Shown: positions 21,645 through 33,090 of the stretch, in pieces
Numbering within the stretch: the stretch's first letter is position 1
Layout: each line of letters starts with the position of its first letter
Origin: Zoroaster sp. YZ-2022
Lineage: Eukaryota; Echinodermata; Asteroidea; Forcipulatida; Zoroasteridae
Assembly: GCA_029582265.1 (NCBI GenBank)
Contig: CM055819.1
Location: 32,217,164-32,281,163 of the forward strand
Length of the DNA: 64,000 bases
Direction of reading: 5' to 3'
The notes under the pieces: generated by a model
What the model saw: the letters and a program-made list of their open reading frames with translations, nothing else
What the model was told of the DNA's origin: nothing
Database searches by the model: none
Position numbers and translations under genes: made by a program

Positions 21645-21760
21645 TGCGGTGGCACCATGTGAAAATTTTCTTATGAGTAGTAAATAGGAGTGAAAAGAAC
21701 TGGCTGGTTACAACTCGACGTTTTGATCAGTATGCTCTGAGCGTCTTCATGAGATAAACG
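21645..21760 (-). mobile_element. Penelope-like 3' terminal fragment
   Basis: CTTGCGGTGGCACCATGTGA, TGAGTAGTAAATAGGAGTGA and TATGCTCTGAGCGTCTTCAT match the copy 360 bp upstream, in the same orientation. Confidence 0.5.
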
Positions 21761-21809
21761 TATGGAACAAAAGGAAAGTGCATGTAGTGATAAGAAGCCA
21801 TGGCAAACG

Positions 21810-21999
21810 TTTATACCCCTATGTGAAAAAGTCATTTAAAACACAGCACAGCAGAATTCCAATCGATCCAGCAATTTTGGCTGCAATTGGACATCGTTTC
21901 ATAGCAAAAAAAAACCAGAAAACTAAAAATGTTGACGCGCGGGTCTGAGGCGATGCGCACAGAGACCAGAAACCAGAGACTTTTTTTTGGGGGGGGGGG
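21810..21999 (+). mobile_element. MITE family E, right half
   Basis: ATACCCCTATGTGAAAAAGT through GACCAGAAACCAGAGAC and a T8/G10 run correspond to the right half of 4336-4709. The left half is absent; the break is at the ATACCCCTATG word, where the halves at 22372 and 31296 also end or start. Confidence 0.65.
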
Positions 22000-22371
22000 C
22001 CAAATGGAGACATAATCAGTAAATCACATTAAACACAAGACTCATAGTGGTATGCCTTTGCATATCACCTGCCATCATGTTAGCAGGTGGCGTTATCATC
22101 AGTGGTGGATTCACAGCGTGAAGTGTTGAACGATCGCAAGCTAATGTTTGAGTTATAAATTTATAAACGAGTATGCAAGATATAAATGCACTTATTACAT
22201 GCCGACATTACAGAATGCAAAGTGTAGTCCTACAACAGAGCGATCTTAACAGGACACTGTAGAAATCACACGAAAGGTCATCAACCGGTTTGTATTCTTG
22301 TCAAAGGGAAATGATGACTGCATTTTTTTCAATATCCAGTGAAAAAACAAAACATTGTGATTGTGCAGTCT

Positions 22372-22625
22372 TTAGGCCAAAAAAAGAAAAAATCTCCGAT
22401 TTCTGGTCTCCACGCATGACGCCTCAGATCCGTGCGTTGGCATTTTTAATTTTTAAAAGATTTTTTTGCTGTGAAACAATGTCCAATTGCAGCCAAAATT
22501 ACTGGATCGATTGGAATTCTGCCGTGCTGTGCTTTAAATGACTTTTTCACATAGGGGTATGAACATTTGCCCAATTTGTGAGGCCTCTCTTAGCCGCCAT
22601 ACTTTGTATATGGAAAATTTTTGTC
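22372..22625 (-). mobile_element. MITE family E, inverted copy
   Basis: AGGCCAAAAAAAGAAAAAAT then TTTCTGGTCTCC, GGATCGATTGGAATTCTGCC and CACATAGGGGTATGAACATT read as the reverse of 43965-44340. The far end is lost after TATATGG. Confidence 0.65.
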
Positions 22626-23302
22626 GTATTTATTTTAAAGGGGCACAATTTAGAAATGGCGGGAAAACTAAGTGGGTGCCATTTTATAACTTTTCTCAAG
22701 CATGATTAAATATCTCAAACAATGTTTGGCTTTTTGTTGTCATGTGAAAAGGGTTTATAGGTCCAGACTGCCACTAAAATATCTCAATGATTGTGAAAAG
22801 GCATGAAATGTTGTCCATGCCATTTTTTCCCCATGTAACTTTTCTCAAGCATGGGAAACAATCTCAAACAATGCTTGCTTTTTGCTGTCACGTGAAAGGG
22901 GCTAAATTAAGAAATGGTGGGAAAACTGACTGAGGCCTTAACTGGGGATGTTAACTGTGATACTAGGTGTACATTTGTGACCTTTCATGACCTCTATAAA
23001 ATTTATTTTAAAAAATTTAAAAAACAAACCAAAAAATGTACAGAATGATGTCAATGTATGCAGTAACCACTGCCACAGTAATTGATCATGATGAAATTAA
23101 TCATCAATAACCACATGGATATGACTAACTCACCCAAGGTAATGAGGTTGATCAGTTGAACATGTCCTGGGGACTCTCTACTTCGAAATCTGTCAAACTC
23201 ATCATGGGTTTTATTTGGTTAACATGATTTGTAGACTTCAAATTTCATAATATCAAGTCTTATTTTGTTGAATCGGTTATTGGTTTATCTCTGGTGATTT
23301 AC

Positions 23303-23303
<1 letters not shown>
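22626..23303. other. Unassigned intronic stretch
   Basis: Two diverged ~190-bp sub-repeats may be present: TCTCAAGCATG..AAATATCTCAAACAATG at 22695 and TCTCAAGCATGGGAAACAAT at 22852. No gene is recognised. Confidence 0.35.
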
Positions 23304-23366
<63 letters not shown>

Positions 23367-23712
23367 TGGACTTATATAGCGCACGTATCCACCATACTGG
23401 TGCTCAAGGCACATTACATTATTACCCCTGCTCATCAGGCTCATAAATCATTCCTGAATCCATCTCAGCTCCCTGGGGAGTATACAGCTCAATTGCTGCC
23501 ATTACAGCGCATATAGGGCTAATCAAACACAACAACCAACTCTGCCCTCACAGGTACCCATTTAGACCTAGGTGGAGAGAAGCAATTATGGTAAAGTGTC
23601 TTGCTCAAGGACACAAGCACCATGGTCGCGGTTGGGATTCGAACCCACATTCTGACGACTCGGCCATCAGAACACAAATCCGATGCGCTAAACTGCTCGA
23701 CCATGGCACTCC
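23304..23712 (-). mobile_element. SINE S1, full length
   Basis: Read on the minus strand: tRNA-like head with A box TGGTCGAGCAG and B box GGTTCGAATCC (near 23636), then a body with TTGTGTCCTTGAGCAAGAC and CCAGGGAGCTGAGATGG, then a LINE-like tail GTGGATACGTGCGCTATATA and about 20 ATT repeats (23304-23365). This is the most complete S1 copy in the window. It is not a functional tRNA: the anticodon arm and acceptor stem do not pair well. Confidence 0.92.
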
Positions 23713-24348
23713 ATAAAGAGATCTGATAGATTCCTCATGTACCCGTAATAGTACAAACATTTTCCTAATTATTATTTTTTTTTTGTGGGTTGGGTTAAGG
23801 AAGGGGGGCGGAGAAAACTTAGAAGGATGAACAACATCGGACAGTGGCTACAAATATTACCTGAATGATGAGACAACATGGCCACCCTACCAATCCCAAT
23901 GAAATGCATGTATGTACACATGTAAAACCTGTACACTGTGGACACCTGTCCACTGTGACCAGTGACATGTACATTTGTACATTGTACACGATCTCATAGG
24001 AAGACTGTCATCACCTGATGCAAGAATGCCATCAATCTATAAGACTGTTACTGGTAAATTTATTTGATTACTAGAGTTTACATGTACCTGTTTTTATACA
24101 ATTATGTTCCTTAAAAAAAATGATTATGTTCAACCCCCCCCCCCCCCATAAACAATTACTAAATTTATGAAAAAGTTCATGACGACATGAATATAACTTT
24201 GTTATTTCTGTCCACGTTTATTTTAGCAACTGACAAGATGCATGATGAGTTGTTGTTCACCAGTGAGTCAGGGTAGCAAGATATAACTGTATACCCTCCC
24301 ATAAGGGTTGGGTATTTAATGTCATCAGGATATTATCCATTTGATTAA

Positions 24349-24564
24349 AGGGACAATACTGTCACGATCAATAGGGCATGGAATCGGAGTGCTAGTTATA
24401 AATTAACTCAGTGACTGAAAATAATACCCCACATGATAAGGTCATATTACCGTTTCTGCTGCATAAATGAGCCAGTAATTTTCAGTCACTGTGTTCATCT
24501 TAAACTAGGACACCGATTCCATGCCCTGTTGAAAGTCTGCTCTGATCGTGATGATACTGCCCCT
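24349..24564. mobile_element. TTAAAGGG-type MITE, copy 2
   Basis: TTAA at 24345-24348 and 24565-24568 flank AGGGACAATACTGTCACGAT and the inverted ATCGTGATGATACTGCCCC. The interior is colinear with 3005-3197, with about 15 bp extra. Confidence 0.8.
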
Positions 24565-24588
24565 TTAAGAAGGATGTCATCTGTCCTG

Positions 24589-24778
24589 GGGCCAATTTTA
24601 CAGAGCTATTAGCAGAAACTGTTGCTTAGCAGGCACTGTCCTTAGCAGGTTTGGCTGGTTACCAGCCAACTTTTCATAATAATTGTGTACACTTTGGCTG
24701 GTTGTCTGTTCAGTTTTGCTTAGCAAACATATTTGCTTAGTGAAAATATCTGCTAAGCAATTCTTTGAAATTTGGCCC
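24589..24778. mobile_element. Harbinger-type MITE, copy 2
   Basis: CTG at 24586-24588 and 24779-24781 are target duplications. The ends are GGGCCAATTTTACAGAGCT and AGCAATTCTTTGAAATTTGGCCC. The inside carries several CTTAGCA/TGCTAAG words in both orientations and the mid-block ACTTTGGCTGGTTGTCTGTT. Confidence 0.75.
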
Positions 24779-24830
24779 CTGGGCTGGTGTAGTTGGGCCA
24801 TAGAGCATAGAGTCACAGATCAAGGTATGA

Positions 24831-25830
24831 AGCAACATATCTTCTCAAGAACCTGCCGATTCCTGCATTACAACACTGGAGAAATGTATTCAAGAGATTC
24901 GAAGTTGGATGAGACAAAACTCCCTGAAATTGAACGACGAAAAAACAGAAATTGTTCTATTTGGATCACGTCAGCAATTGTCTAAAGTTTCTCTTCCATT
25001 TATTACAATTGGTGACTCGCAGATAACCCCCTCATTACAAGCACGTAATTTGGGTGTTATATTTGACTCGACAATGACTTTAAAACCTCATATCTCCAAC
25101 ATTGTTCGCATATCATCATTTCATATCAGAAATATTAGCCGAATAAGGAAATACTTGAATAAAAGTGCTGCTGAACAAATTATACATGCGTTTGTCACAT
25201 CACGGCTTGATAACGGGAATGCTCTCCTCTACGGTCTCCCGCAGAATAAAATATCTCGTCTTCAGCACATACAAAACACAGCAGCTCGTGTTGTGACTTT
25301 GTCCAGAAAGTCATGCCATATCACGCCAATCTTGAAAGAACTGCACTGGCTTCCTGTTTCACAGAGAATTGTTTTTAAACTTATGCTAATTGTTCACAAA
25401 TCTTTTAATAACATTGCTCCAATTTATATTTCTGAACTGCTTAAAGTCTACACTCCATCATGCAATTTGTGCTCCAGCAACATGTCACTCCTAAAGGAAC
25501 CAACTTCAAAACAGAACTGGGGTGATAGGTCTTTTTCTGTCGCGGCTCCGAGACTCTGGAATCATCTTCCAACTAAACTCAAATCTTGTCATAGTATAAC
25601 TAGATTTAAGTCAATGCTTAAAACTCATCTTATGTCACAATTCTTCAAAGATGATGTATATTTGTAATTGCATTGTAGGTACATGTATCTCAGTACATAA
25701 TTTTCTCCCTATGCTATCATTGTATATTGTTTGTAATTCATGTTTTTCTTTGTTTCCGCGCCTTGAGCGCCCAGCAGGGTGGATATGTGCGCGCTACAAA
25801 TCTTTATTATTATTATATATAATTATTATT
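24831..25830 (+). mobile_element. LINE 3' part: reverse transcriptase C-terminus and tail
   Basis: The frame is open from 24831 to the stop at 25665-25667 (252 aa from the Met at 24909, about 278 codons in all). SWMRQNSLKLNDEKTEIVLF, then ..NLGVIFDSTMTLKPHISN.. and ELHWLPVSQRIVFKL, then WGDRSFSVAAPRLWNHLP form the thumb and C-terminal region typical of CR1/L2/Jockey-group LINE proteins. The polymerase YADD region is missing: the copy is 5'-truncated at the MITE end near 24781. The frame is unbroken, so the insertion is fairly young. The 3' UTR has GCGCCTTGAGCGCCCAGC, TGGATATGTGCGCGCTACAA and ATT repeats. A second, interrupted copy is at 52470-53285. Confidence 0.88.
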
Positions 25831-25920
25831 AACACCGTGTGCAGGATTTTGATCTCCTTTCTGGAAAAATATTTTGCAGGAAACCATTGCCAAAATAAAT
25901 AAACTAAATGTAACTATAGA

Positions 25921-26182
25921 TTGATGAAATTCTTGCATCAGGTGATAAACAATTGATTTAATTTTGCCCTACACCGACGTGTGTATAGCACTGTATACTC
26001 AGTGCTTTCTGAGTATCTGTGGGAAAAAAACTTCACAGGCGACTCGGGCGGGATTCGAACCCACGACCTCCTGCTTACTAGTGCAGACGTCTTAACCTCT
26101 CGACCACCGAGCTTGCCTGATGACGATTGGCCGGCTAGAATCCTATATACATATAGCAGCGGGTTCCGCGATATATATAGGT
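25921..26182 (-). mobile_element. tRNA-bearing inverted-repeat element
   Basis: GATGAAATTCTTGCATCAGG, TACACCGACGTGTGTATAGC and CAGTGCTTTCTGAGTATCTG form one arm. The minus strand then holds a tRNA-like module with B box GGTTCGAATCC (26052-26062) and A box TGGTCGAGAGG (near 26099). It ends with AGCAGCGGGTTCCGCGATAT and TATATAGG. The far arm is missing here, as another copy starts at once. Confidence 0.75.
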
Positions 26183-26352
26183 TGATGAAATTCTTGCATT
26201 GAGTGATAACTGATTTAATTTTGCTCTACACCGACGTGTGTATAGCACTGTATACTCAGTGCTTTCCAAGTGTCTGTGGCGGGCGGGATTTGAACCCACA
26301 ACCTCTCGACCACCGAGCTTGCCCGATGACGATTGGCCAGCTAGAATCTTAA
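26183..26352 (-). mobile_element. tRNA-bearing element, second adjacent copy
   Basis: TTGATGAAATTCTTGCATTG begins a shorter repeat of the previous element in the same orientation. Its tRNA-like part has lost the anticodon region (ACAACCTCTCGACCACCGAG) and the B box is GATTTGAACCC in plus sense. The pair is a head-to-tail duplication of about 260 bp with divergence. Confidence 0.7.
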
Positions 26353-26588
26353 ATATAGCAACTTAACTACGCAGCTTAACCACACAGCTTAAGGCTGTGC
26401 GTTTTCAGTTATTTTGGGAACAAAATTAAACAATACAAAAAAATTAAATCAAAAATTTATGAGCCAGGAACTTTACACTAACAAAAACGAAAATGAAAAT
26501 GAAAACAAAACACACAAATAAAACAAACAAACAAACAACGAACAAACACAATAAACAAACAAGAAATTTGGAGACTTGTTTATTATAC

Positions 26589-26705
26589 CTCTGCTTTGAC
26601 TTTGTTCTCGTTGATATACGCCTTCTGAGCCTGGAGTAACACCTTGTTATCCTCGTCAAGCTTTGCCTCTATAGGATTGAGGAGCTCTTTTCTGAAAGCA
26701 TGTAA
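26589..26705 (-). CDS. BAIAP2: BAIAP2/IRSp53-like, IMD exon
   Basis: The exon is 117 bp (39 codons), phase 0 to phase 0, with acceptor TGTCCACAG before TTACATGC and donor GAG followed by GTATAA. It encodes LHAFRKELLNPIEAKLDEDN then KVLLQAQKAYINENKVKAE. The F-x-x-E-L-L core, the acidic LDEDN turn and the spacing to the next exon (KAE joining AVEKC) match the IMD helix of IRSp53. The short open frame seen across 26444-26659 is not this frame. Confidence 0.9.
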
Positions 26706-27331
26706 CTGTGGACAGTCAAAGACAAAAAAGTGATAAAAAGTCAAAGAAAAGGAAAGCATGTTGTTGCTTTGGTCAAATCTCCTCTTAAAACCTCATAAAA
26801 ACTAGCAAAAGCATCTAAAAAAGGAAGAAAAACAACAACAAAAGTAGAATGTTCAAACTAGACCTGGGGTTGAGTACATTTAATGATTGCTGAAAGAAAG
26901 TCTGTCGATTGGTTGTATGTGGTGACCTAGTTACTGCCAACCAGTCAGGGGCGTGTTTTTGCGACCCTAACCAGAAACTTGTTTCTGACGTCATATTCTT
27001 GACCAGAAACAAGACGGCATAGGTACGTGAAAACGAGAACGTAACCAGGAAATTGTTTTCAGTTTGTGACGTGTTCAATCATCAACGTTTCTCAAAATAT
27101 ACGATGTAATTCCAATTTTTGCAAAATAGAAGTTACAGTGCTAGTAATAAACTTGAAAGATATACTGGTATACGAACAATCATTTCAGCATGTTTTAACA
27201 AATAATTAACAAAACTTTACTTTTTACAATCCGCCATCTTGAAACCAAGCGTAACCGATTGCAAACTTCGGTTGACGTTTGGTCAGAACGACGACGTCAC
27301 GCAGCACAACCGAACTCGCAAAAACGCTTAA

Positions 27332-27933
27332 AGGTCCTATGAAATGGTAATTTTTCACACTACATTTTTGGGGCTTAATATATGGTTTTGTATTAATAAA
27401 ACATAATACTTTTATAAGTTTGTCATGAGTTATAACAATTTAATTTGTCCCCAAAATTTGTGTTGTCCCTTTTGATATCACTTTTCGTGACGTATACCTA
27501 GGCACTGAATGACAAAGGACATTGACAATGCACATTCCTGACCATTATGCTCTGGTAAGCTTCACTGCAGCCGTCCAAACAAATTCGTTGATATTTTGGA
27601 TCTGATTGGAATCTGTGCAGACTGACACCATTCTTTAGAAGTGTTGCTGTAATCAGCAACAATACACCTTGGCGGCATAACAAAAACAGTTACATAAGTT
27701 TGCACGTTGTATCATTCATATGTATCGATCGATGCGCCCCAACAAACAGCATGTTCCTAGGTCTACGTCACAAATTTGTCCCCTTTTAGGGGCGCGGGTT
27801 CATCCCAAATTTTTATTTTTTATTTTTTTGCGATGTAAATCTCCAATACATTTTTTTTTTAAATTGCATTTATAGGTTAATGTGTGCATATTTTATAGTT
27901 TACACTGGAAAAAATTTCTAATTCATAGGACCT
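27332..27933 (-). mobile_element. TTAA element with broken THAP domain (Kolobok-like), copy 1
   Basis: TTAA at 27328-27331 and 27934-27937 flank AGGTCCTATGAAATGG and the inverted ATTCATAGGACCT. On the minus strand an ATG near 27675 starts MPPRCIV..YSNTSK, and a different frame continues GVSLHRFQSDPKYQRICLDG. This is the N-terminal half of a THAP (C2CH) DNA-binding domain. The second zinc Cys is replaced by Tyr and there is a frameshift within about 20 codons, so it is a relic. Kolobok transposons are known to have TTAA targets and THAP proteins. Confidence 0.65.
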
Positions 27934-28010
27934 TTAACCAATGACCGAAGCCCAAACATGTTTCTGGTTACGGTCGTGAAAACCCGCCCCATAACTGGAT
28001 ACATTACCAG

Positions 28011-28156
28011 GGGCCGATTTCACAAAGAGCTAAGGTTGATCTTAACTGTGTATCAATCTTAATTGCTTAGCAAAGTGTGATGTCACAATACAAATCACTA
28101 TGGTAATACTAACAACTCATCTTAAGATGAATCTTAGTGCTTTGTGAAATCGAGCC
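28011..28156. mobile_element. Harbinger-type MITE, copy 3
   Basis: CAG duplications at 28008-28010 and 28157-28159. The ends are GGGCCGATTTCACAAAGAGC and GCTTTGTGAAATCGAGCC. The terminal 16 bp are identical to those of the 1-kb element at 42414-43445, so it is likely a deletion derivative of the same family. Confidence 0.8.
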
Positions 28157-28493
28157 CAGGCCTCCCAGTGCCTACATGTAATCTACCAAATACAGGTTTT
28201 TGTAAGCAAAATATAGGTTATTATACATGTAGGTTTACCAAAGCTTTAGGTTATTCCCGTTATTATGCTGTATTAACCGTAACTCCCTAGACAACAAAGG
28301 CTGTTGGAGGATTTTGAAGGATTTTTATTGTTCACTAACAATGCTTAGGGAGTTAGGGTTAAGTAAAGTTTTTGGTAAATTGTTTAATATCTAGGGGGTT
28401 TTTTTAGGGGAAAAAAAAAAAAAAAAGGTTCCCATTTTGAAATATAGGTTTTTATAGGTTTTGTAGGTTTTATAGGTTTCGCTGGGAGGCCTG
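28157..28493. mobile_element. MITE family G (CAGGCCTCCCAG ends), copy 1
   Basis: CAGGCCTCCCAGTG at the left and CGCTGGGAGGCCTG at the right are inverted repeats. The interior is made of ATATAGGTTTTTATAGG-type short words. A second copy with the same plan is at 51776-52201. The family C element at 28277-28358 is nested inside. Confidence 0.7.
28277..28358. mobile_element. TTAA-flanked MITE, family C, smallest copy (82 bp)
   Basis: TTAA at 28273-28276 and 28359-28362 flank CCGTAACTCCCTAG and CTTAGGGAGTTAGGG. The middle holds TTGGAGGATTTTGAAGGATT. Confidence 0.75.
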
Positions 28494-29194
28494 CATTACT
28501 CATGAGATTTGTACAGTCTGTATGTGTGGCAACAATAGAACATCATCTGTGACTGTGAGGCCTAGAGTAAGAAATAATTAGGCTGGTCTATTGCAAAACA
28601 TCAGTGGGAGTTTGGAAATATCTCCATTTACACCACACAGGAAGGATGATCATAATACATCATATGGAATGACGACCTCCCCACTTCAAAAAAAATAAAT
28701 AAATAAAAAATGTGATGTTTAGCTCTTCCTGTGGTACTTTTTCCTGTACACATTTCTTAGAAAAAAAATGTGACCTTGGCACTAGTATTTAGGTACAACT
28801 AAATGCAAAAATTGTTTCTAATATAATTACTATACATACAGTATAACAGCGTTTGATATAGGCTCTACTAGGGTCGAAACGTGAAGGCACTGACTACGGT
28901 TTTGCATAAATTTGTACAGCAGGTCCTTTTGGTTGGTAAGTACATGTAGTTTGCGACTGAAAACAAGAAACCTTTGGTGGACAAATCAAGTTCTTTTTGA
29001 GAACATTAATTATGTAAACCATCTCCACGTATACATTCAGAAGTATTTACTACATGTAAAAGTTAAGCGTACTACAAAGTTATTACAAATTAGTTTCATT
29101 AAAATGCATGTTTCGTGCTCAAAGCTGATTTTAACCTTGAAGAATTTATTTAAATTTGAATTTTCTAGGGCCACTAAAGTTTTAAATGAGACAT

Positions 29195-29392
29195 GAGGCC
29201 AAAAAAAAAAAAAAAGTCTCTGCTTTCTGGTCTCCGCGCGCGTCGCCTCAGACCCGCGCGTCGCCTCAGACCCGCGCATCAGCATTTTTCATTTTCTTTT
29301 TATTTGCTATGAAACGATTGCAGCCAACTGCAGCCAAAATTGCTGGATCAATTGGAATTCTGCCGTGCTGTGTTTTAAACAACTGTCTCATA
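29195..29392 (-). mobile_element. MITE family E, inverted half
   Basis: AGGCCAAAAAAAAAAAAAAA, TTTCTGGTCTCCGCGC, GGATCAATTGGAATTCTGCC match the reversed right half of 4336-4709. GCGCGTCGCCTCAGACCC is locally duplicated. Confidence 0.65.
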
Positions 29393-29410
29393 ATAATAAT
29401 AATAATAATA

Positions 29411-30979
29411 ACTAGATGGCAGTGTTTGTGATAATACAAACACATAGGTGTTCGAGTTTTGTCAGGGCAGTGATGACGACGTCAGAATGTTTTTAAAAGA
29501 AACTTTGCATCATTATTTGTTATATTAAACTTTGACTTCCGGTTTAGACAGTAAGTAAAGGTCAAATTGGGTCATGTTTTTGTAAACATTTTTGACAATT
29601 AACAATCTGTACAATAGTGGAAAGATTGTGAATTTACCCCTGTGGTTGTTGAGATATGAATTTTTAAATATTAAACTTTGACTTCCGGTTTGGACAGGAA
29701 GTAAGGTCAAATTGGGGTCACCTTTGTGTAGATATTTTCGACAATTAACAGTCTATACAATGGTACAAAAATGTCAATTTACCTCTTGTGGTTGTTGAGA
29801 TATGATTTTTAATATTAAACTTTGACTTCCGGTTTGGACAGGAAGTAAGGTCAAATTGGGGTCACCTTTTGTAAATATTTATTGACAATTAACGATCTGT
29901 GCAATGGTACAAAAATTGTGAATTTACCTCTTGTAGTTGTTGAGATATGATTTTTTAAATATTAAACTTTGACTTCCGGTTTGGACAGGAAGTAAGGTCA
30001 AATTGGGATCACCTTTGTGTAAATATTTTTCGACAATTAACAATCTATACAATGATACAAAAATGTCAATTTACCTCTTGTGGTTGTGGAGATATGATTT
30101 TGTTAAACATTAAACTTTGACTTCCGGTTTGGACAGGAAGTAAGGTCAAATTGGGGTCACCTTTGTGTAAATATTTTTGACAATTAACAATCTATACAAT
30201 GATACAAAAATGTCAATTTACTGATCTTGTGGTTGTGGAGATATGATTTTTTAAACATTAAACTTTGACTTCCGGTTTGGACAGGAAGTAAGGTCAAATT
30301 GGGGTCACCTTTGTGTAAATATTTTTGACAATTAACAATCTATACAATGATACAAAAATTTCAATTTACCTCTTGTGGTTGTGGAGATATGATTTTTTAA
30401 ACATTAAACTTTGACTTCCGGTTTGGACAGGAAGTAAGGTCAAATTGGGGTCACCTTTGTGTAAATAATTTTTGACAATTAACAATCTGTACAATGGTGC
30501 AAAACTGTCAATTTACCTGTTGTGGTTGTTGAGATATGATTTTTACGTGCATACATAATTAGCACGACCAGAGCTGATTTACATTCACCAAATTACGTGC
30601 ATACATAATGAGCACGACCAGAGCTGATTTACATTCACCAACAGAGGGCGCACTTTTTTAGCGTTGAAAAAGCCGTGTAGTCTTTCATTTGCAACGTAAT
30701 CAAAACGTTTTAACTAATAAAGTATGATTGATCGAAATTCGATATCTGATGACCTAATAATGACGTCACAAATTATGTTTCATCTACGTGTTATGTTCTA
30801 AGTATGTGCCAAGTTTCAAGTTCATATGAAGTTTGCAAGTATGTGTTTTTTTGTAGACAATCGATCCGGAAAAGAAGAAGAAGAAGAAGAAGAAGAAGGA
30901 GAAGAAAAAGAAAAAAAAAAAAAGAAAAAAAAACGAACAATAACAATAGGTGTTTCGCGCTGTAGCTCGAACACCTAAT
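29411..30979 (+). mobile_element. Helentron-like element C
   Basis: ACTAGATGGCA and hairpin GTGTTTGT/ACAAACAC at 29422-29443, then ATAGGTGTTCGAG, define the 5' end. Seven ~148-bp units (CTTCCGG at about 29537, 29686, 29829, 29970, 30119, 30268, 30415) follow; five carry the exact AGGTCAAATTGGGGTCA. An insert-like stretch at 30544-30720 has a direct repeat of TACGTGCATACATAAT. The 3' end has GAAGAAGAAG and the hairpin GGTGTTTCGCGCTGTAGCTC/GAACACC. Confidence 0.7.
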
Positions 30980-31292
30980 AATAATGTGTGGACTTATATA
31001 GCGCACGTATCCACCAACTAAGTGGTGCTCAAGGCGCATTATATTATTACCCCTGCTCATAAGGCTCATAAGGCTCATAAATTATTCCTGAAACCATCTC
31101 AGCTCCCTGGGGAGTATACAGCTCAATTGCTGCCATTACAGCGCATATACAAATGTAGGGCTAATCAACCAACTCTGCCCTCACAGGTACCCATTTAACC
31201 CCTGGGTGGAGAGAAGCAATTATGGTTAAGTGTCTTGCTCAAGGACACAAGTGTCACGGCCGGGATTCGAACCCACATTCTGCTGCTAACAC
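30980..31292 (-). mobile_element. SINE S1, nearly full length
   Basis: Read on minus: B box GGTTCGAATCC (31262-31272), body, then GCGC..TATATAAGTCCACAC and an ATT tail abutting element C. The A-box end is replaced by TGGTGTTAGCAGCAGAATG. Confidence 0.85.
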
Positions 31293-31295
31293 CAG

Positions 31296-31505
31296 AACAT
31301 AGAGGGGTATGAACGTTTGCCCAATTTGTGGGGCCTCTTATAGCCACCATATTTTGAACATGGGAAATGTGGTCCCTGCGTATACATGTATCACGTATTT
31401 CCTGGTGGAGGGGAAAAAAAAAGAAAAAAAAAAAAAAAAAAAAAAAGCATCACCGCACTGATTTTGAAGCCAACCTATGACCAGAAACCAGAGACTTCTT
31501 TTTGA
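31296..31505 (-). mobile_element. MITE family E, half copy
   Basis: GAGGGGTATGAACGTTTGCC through GACCAGAAACCAGAGAC matches the left half of 4336-4709 in reverse. A long A-rich run occupies 31418-31446. Confidence 0.65.
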
Positions 31506-31829
31506 CACACAAATAAAAGAAATTTAAAAAAAAAACATCAAAGGGCAATGCCAGACTTATTTACAAAACAAATATGAAGTTATCAAGCTCTTTAAAAAAA
31601 AATACTCAAATAACAGTTCCGGAAAGTTGGGCCAAAACAGTTGTTTAGAGTGCACTCATGCTGTCAAAAAAGTGACTTTTTGGAGTTAAATCTGAGAACA
31701 CCATAGGTAAATACTGCCTTTAACAATTCAGGAAGGAAATGATGGAAATACCCGGTGTTGATGACAACCAACAGGATCTTGGGTCAAGGGTCAAGGGCCA
31801 ACGTTATAGTTTCATTTCTCATGACTTAC

Positions 31830-31891
31830 TGTGATTTCTCTCTCTGCTTCTATCTGCCTGTACGTTTCTGCAATTTGTAACAAGGATTGAC
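31830..31891 (-). CDS. BAIAP2: BAIAP2/IRSp53-like, short IMD exon
   Basis: The exon is 62 bp, entering in phase 1 (two bases complete a Gly codon) and leaving in phase 0. The acceptor TTTTTCCTACAG precedes GTCAATCC and the donor is ACA followed by GTAAGT, a consensus site. It encodes QSLLQIAETYRQIEAEREIT. Vertebrate IRSp53 has the same D-V-L-F-Q-M-A-E-V-H-R-Q-I pattern at this spot. It joins exactly to the 49903-49989 exon, which ends LG, and to 26589-26705. Confidence 0.9.
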
Positions 31892-32078
31892 CTGTAGGAA
31901 AAATAAAGAGAAGTTTCAAAAGTGGACTTTCATAAATGGATCAAATCTTAGTAAGATTCTTTTTGGCAGAAGTGGAAAAATGTACTGAAATATAAATGCA
32001 AGTTTTGTCATCAAATGGCAAGGTCCAATGCTGCTCATCATTCTCTTTTTTATAGATTTCCAAGATTATTATTAATAA

Positions 32079-32960
32079 TAATAATAATAATACGCATTTA
32101 TACAGCGCCCAATCCATGAAGACATGCTCCTAGGCGCTTAACAAGGTAAATGTAAAGTGTAAAATATAAAAAGTTTCGAATACATACAAAAATGTAAAAG
32201 TTGAAAAATTAACAAATTCCAAAAGGCTAAAATGACACAAATGTTACAAGGACGATAATGTTAAAATAACCATAACATGACTTAAAGTGCCAAAAGGACA
32301 CAAAATTACATTGAGACGATAAAAAGCCTCACGAAAATAAAATGTTTTCAGCTTAGACTTAAAACTGTCAACAGACTCTGCCTCTCTAAGGCGCACATCA
32401 AGTTTGTTCCAGATACCAGGAGCAATAGCAGAGAAAGCTTTGTCAGCAGCAGTACACAATTTAGTATTAATATACTGCAACCTATCAGAGGATGAACGGG
32501 TGTTTCTAAGTGAAACTGATGATGTAGTATAAAGTACAATGTCATTGGCGGATCCAGGGGGGGCTAAGGGGGCTGTAGCCCCCCCTAAAATCGTTAAAAA
32601 AATAAAATAAAAAATTTAAAAAAGGGAGAGAAAAAGAGAGAGAGAGGGGGGAGGGGAGAACACACTCCCATTCCCTCACTGTGCTTTGTTTTTCTCTCCC
32701 TATGATTATTTCATTGTAATTTTTGTAGTACTGAAAAATAACTATTTTTGATTCTCAGCCCCCCCCCCTAAAAAAATTTCTGGATCCGCCCATGAATGTA
32801 GTTCACTCAAATAATACAGTGCTAAACCATTTATACATTTCAAAACTAACAAACACAATTTATACATTATTCTATACTTAACTGGAATCCAATGCAGCTT
32901 CATAAGCTTATGGGAGGTGCTACCAGCAGATGTTAAAGATACAATTATTTATGGTACAAT
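32079..32960 (-). mobile_element. LINE fragment (second family), 3' end
   Basis: On minus, the open frame 32244-32480 contains DKAFSAIAPGIWNKLDVRLR and SVDSFKSKLKTFYFREAFY, the C-terminal W-N-x-L..F-K-x-x-L-K motif of LINE reverse-transcriptase proteins. The 3' UTR ends CTGTATAAATGCGTATTATT with ATT repeats at 32079. Upstream sequence is interrupted by a hAT-like MITE at 32536-32797. It is less well preserved than 24831-25830 and has a different tail. Confidence 0.7.
32536..32797. mobile_element. hAT-like MITE nested in a LINE
   Basis: CATTGGCGGATCCAGGGGGG and the inverted CTGGATCCGCCCATG are the ends; AATGT flanks both sides. The interior matches 15028-15277 (GGGCTAAGGGGGCTGTAGCC, CACTGTGCTTTGTTTT). 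Confidence 0.75.
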
Positions 32961-33090
32961 GTATATATCTTTATTTATGAGTTCACTTAGAAAACATTTA
33001 TTAGTCCCTGGTCTAGGAGATGACCTACATGTAACTCAAAACTGTGTAGTAGTAACTTTGTCAACATAATCCTTGATGCAATTTTAATGT

